Assembly: GCA_026874595.1 (NCBI GenBank)
Contig: CM049311.1
Location: 61,572,453 to 61,636,452, forward strand
Direction of reading: 5' to 3'
Length of the DNA stretch: 64,000 nt
DNA from: Sipunculus nudus
Taxonomy: Eukaryota > Annelida > Sipuncula > Golfingiida > Sipunculidae
Position numbers and translations under genes: made by a program. The stretch's first letter is position 1. The number at the start of each line of letters is the position of its first letter. Of the stretch, positions 60,340 through 64,000 are shown piece by piece. Below the pieces are notes generated by a model. It saw only the letters and a list, made by a program, of their open reading frames with translations, was not told the origin of the DNA and ran no database searches.

Positions 60340-63300
60340 AGTGAAACAATGAGGTTTTAATGGAGAATTAAGGTTGTTCCTTAATATATCGAAGGAATGA
60401 AGTCTAGTGACCCAATTTTCGGTATGGAAGGAGATTTTGGGGACGTCTCGTGTCATGTTAAAGGACAGACGGCCGGCTGGACGGACGACGCTCAAAGGAC
60501 CATGCCTATAGCTCAGATGACTGATTGTCAGCTGAGCTAAAAACAGAACAGCAGGTGGCGCCACCTGACAGTCTACAACGAACCTACTCAAATCAGATGG
60601 ACATGCTAAAATTTCAGGCTGATACATTGATCCACTCCCCAGATATGAGCGGTTTATACCCAAAGCGAAGAGATGGACAGACCCAACACAAAAACAATTG
60701 CAGATGGCGCCAACAGTCTTAATTATGAGATGGAGGTATCCAGGATCTATTTCAGGCCAATACGGTAAATCATTAATTCATACTATGAAAACGGCAAGGT
60801 AGGTGGCGCCACCTGTCGGCTTTATGGGGAAACCCTCGAAGATGGATGTACATGCCAAATTTCAGACCAATACATTAAACCACTCCTGATATACGAGCAA
60901 TTTTCACTTAATGCTAACATGCGGATGGACGCCACACACAAACGTTTGCACCACCAGTCTTGAATACATGATTGGAGCTATCCAAGATAGTAGACATGCA
61001 CAACTTCAGCCCAATCTGTCCATTAGTTTTTGACTTATAATGCTCACAGTATTGTCAAAACAATAAAGGACAGAAGGTGGCGCCACCTGTCTTACGCAGA
61101 AGACAAAGCTTTCCAAGATCGTTGGTCAATTTGATCTTTGAACCAATCCATGTATCCCTTATTGAGATATATATGATTTTGTGTGATTTTCACCATATAT
61201 GGCAATATTCAAGGCCAAGGCCACTCTCATAGGAAAGGTCATGATCTCAATTTAAATACACATCATTCCATAACCAAATCAATATGTATTTGCATATATG
61301 AAAGAAATCTGTCCATTACAGTCCTCCCAGGACTGTCAATTGGCAATGATGGAGGTTTTAAACGACACAAACAAGAAAAAGATAATAAATGGCATCTCCT
61401 ATTTCCGGTAAATGAAAACATTATCCTAGATCTTTGGTCAACTTGATTTTTGGATCAATCTATGCAAGATTTCTTGAGATTTTTCAGGACTTTGTGATTT
61501 TTCCGCAAAATGAACCTATTCAAGGTCAAGGTCACTCTCCTGGTTATAGTCATGACCACATTTTAAATAGGCTTCGACCTCTCACCTATAGCTATGCACA
61601 TATCTAGTTTGGTAAAGATTCGTGACATATTTTCCGAGTTATCTCGCCTGAAAACAAGGCTTAATGCGAACCTATGCAGTGGGATATACATCAGGTATAA
61701 TTCTTCCATGCTGGACCGTTTCTTTTCAAGTACATGTGTGACATGTTTACGTACAATTCAAGCAATAAAAATATTGAACCCGAGTGCATGCACAAATTAC
61801 ACAGTCGTCCTGCTGAAATACGTCATGGATGCACACAAGACAAAAATGATTGTAAGTGGCACCATCAGTCTTGTGTACCAGAAAGCCATCAAAGATATAT
61901 AGACATGAAAATGTTCAGACAGATACTTCAAAGCACTGTTAGGCTATGTGCACAGATGTATGAAACAACCAGAAAAATAGTAGTCGACAAGCGACATGTT
62001 TCCGCCGAAGTCAAGAGTGTCACAGGTGAAGTGACGGAAGGATGGAGTGGTATGTAACACTCCTGAATATAGTCAACTAAAACTCTGAGAAAGGGCATTA
62101 ATTTATTCATAAAAAACACCTGCCGCCACCTTTCTGGTCTACAAGTTAACTCTCTAAGATTGATTGACATGCCAAATTTGAGACACAAAGCACATATATG
62201 GATGGACGCCACGCGAATACGCCACCAGTCTTGAGTACAAGATGAAGGAGTCCAAGATCTATTGACATGCACAATTTCAGACCATTATGCAAATCACTCC
62301 TGATAAAAGGGCATTAATACTGGTATATTCAACAAAAAACTGGAAGACTGGTGGCACCATCTGTCCTGTGTATGTGACAGACTTCCAAAATGGATATACA
62401 TGCCGAATTTCAGACCAATACCTTGACCCACTCCTGAGATATGAGCAATTTTCACCCAATGCACATGTACGGATGGACGCCGCGGGAAAATGTTTGCAGA
62501 TGGCGCCACAAGTCTTGGGTACAAGATGGAGGAGTCCAAGATCTATGGATATGCAAAATTTTAGGCAAATACTGTGAATAACTCCTGAGAAAAGGGCATT
62601 AATTTATTATGCAAAAAAGGAAGGTAAATTGCACCACCTCTCTGGTGTACATGACAACTTTCCAGGACTGATGAACATGCCAAATGTCAGACCAATACAT
62701 GGACCCACCCCTGAGATATGAGCAATTTTCATCCAAAGCACATGTACGGATAGACGCCACGGGAAAACGATTGTAGATGGCGCAATCAGTCCTGGGTATA
62801 AGATGGAGGTGTCAAAGATCTATGGATATGCACAATTTCAGGCCAATACTGCGAATCACTTCTGAAAAAAAAACGGTATAAATTTATTCAACGAAAACGG
62901 AAAGATAAGTGGCGCCACCTGTCTGGTTTATGAGAAAACTTTCCAAAATAGATTAACATGCCAAATTTCAGACCAATACCCTTGAGCCCAGCGAGGAGAA
63001 ACTAAACTGAACTTAAAGATCCCTGACGGTTTCCAGAGCTAGAAGCATTCATGAGGTGTCCTCATGCAGCCTTGAGGGACATGGCACCAATGAGGTGACC
63101 ACATGCAGCCTTTAGGGGCATGGCACCCATTAGATGATCAAATGCAGTCTTGAGAAAATGGTGCTGAACTGACCTTATGACCCCTGGCAAACTCAGCGTG
63201 CACTCATTGAACTCTTGACGTGTACCTGGCTGCACTGAGTGACCTCATTTGCAGATATCTGGCTGAACTGATTCAACTCTTGACGTGTTGCATAATTTGA

Positions 63301-64000
63301 TACAATTGGCAGTCCGCCAAAGCTTTAAATATACCTAGACTGACCTTTGACCTGTTGCCAGATTTGAAAAAGTCTGCCAAGCTATTTATAGATACAGACA
63401 CAATCTTGGCCTGTTGATAAATCTGTTTACACATACTGAAAGACTTTGGGTAAAATGCTTTTTTTCAAGTTGATATATAAGACATAAACAAAACGTTTAG
63501 AATAATGAAAGATACAGTCCTATCGTTGTTAAAGGTGCAATAATTCCCCCCCCCCCCCCCCAAAAAAAAAATCAACTTGAACAAAGGCACCTAAGAATCA
63601 TTTTTGTGAAATGTTAAAGAAATTATAATTGAAACAATATTTTTGTAGAAGAAGACTTTTGCAGCCCTAAATTTGAAAAAGACTTGCTAATTAATGGCTA
63701 CAAAAATGACTTCAGTTTTCCATGACTCTACCAAAAATCAATGAACTCAAACTGTTCTAATTAAATTGAGAGAACTTATATAATTCTTGTGAAAACTAAA
63801 ACCATTCAACTTCAGTTTCATCATGAAATATTTTTTAGCTGAAAGAGGCTTAAATTACAAGGTTTATGTCCATAAAATAAACAGGACGATAAATTTCAAA
63901 CATCAGCCATGTTGCATCATTTGCACAAAACTTAGTGGTGCCAGCTTCTGTCATTGCTTAGATTCTTACGTTAGTTTGGCCAAATGACTAATTTCAAATT
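60340..64000 (+). mobile_element. Large composite repeat, copy 2 (continues past the window)
   Basis: An end-like segment (GGACGGACGACG, then TGTCAGCTGAGCTAA at about 60480-60540) leads into palindrome-bearing units. Perfect AGGTGGCGCCACCT copies are at 60553, 60801 and 61075, with variants at 62350, 62499 and 62909. A module with CTCTTGACGTG and CCGCCAAAGCTTTAAATA follows (63.2-63.4 kb), then the CCAAAAATC module (63.7 kb on). The order matches 45.85-49.7 kb. Two copies of a CAAGGTCAAGGTCA-type block about 310 bases apart (near 61210 and 61524) interrupt the units and are absent from copy 1. There is no coding sequence. Confidence 0.65.
63549..63561. repeat. C-run followed by A-run
   Basis: Cytosines from about 63546 to 63561 are followed directly by about nine adenines, within composite repeat copy 2. 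Confidence 0.8.

Noticed and set aside
1-64000. tRNA, rRNA or snRNA genes
   Set aside because: I looked for A/B-box-like and conserved rRNA segments and found none convincing; GGTTCAAGG in the 0.7-1.4 kb repeat is part of the satellite unit and has no cloverleaf.

Overview
The window looks like genomic DNA from an animal, most probably a mollusc or another lophotrochozoan. It is AT-rich by eye, has spliced genes with GT-AG introns, and carries many long (AT)n tracts, mononucleotide runs and diverged tandem repeats. Its recognisable genes are inhibitor-of-apoptosis (IAP, BIR-domain) genes, a family known to be expanded in bivalves and gastropods. The species assignment is inference.

Three IAP genes lie on the + strand. 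Gene 2 (31675-36529, six coding exons) is intact. It predicts 810 residues with a hydrophobic N-terminal segment, three BIR zinc domains, a UBA domain, a Lys/Arg-rich linker and a C-terminal C3HC4 RING. Gene 1 (3298-10785) has the same six exons in the same phases but lacks one nucleotide between BIR1 and BIR2. Its introns are swollen by repeats, including an antisense non-LTR retrotransposon fragment just before the RING exon. Gene 3 (55125-59288) is a different, single-BIR gene with four short coding exons and a basic C-terminus. Downstream of gene 2, a copy of its last two exons (38449-39411) carries a nonsense codon at a RING zinc cysteine.

Layout: 1-3290, 5' exon and repeat-filled first intron of gene 1; 3298-10785, gene 1; 10786-31200, about 20 kb of intergenic DNA with hairpins, tandem repeats and a 3.2 kb element bounded by inverted repeats; 31200-36529, gene 2; 36530-42190, repeated 3' segments, a cluster of CGGTT/AACCG motifs and the RING pseudo-copy; 42190-55100, intergenic DNA with a large composite repeat at 45.85-49.7 kb; 55125-59720, gene 3; 59.95 kb to the end, a second copy of the composite repeat running off the window.

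Repeats rich in the palindrome GGTGGCGCCACC occur at 0.3-1.5, 26.4-28.6, 45.9-47.7 and 60.5-62.9 kb. By family knowledge the IAP proteins would bind caspases or IAP-binding-motif proteins through their BIR domains and act as ubiquitin ligases through the RING. The N-terminal membrane segment suggests that genes 1 and 2 encode membrane-tethered versions, which is the most unusual protein feature here. Exon borders were deduced by eye from splice signals, phase continuity and the gene 1/gene 2 comparison; no search or transcript data were available.
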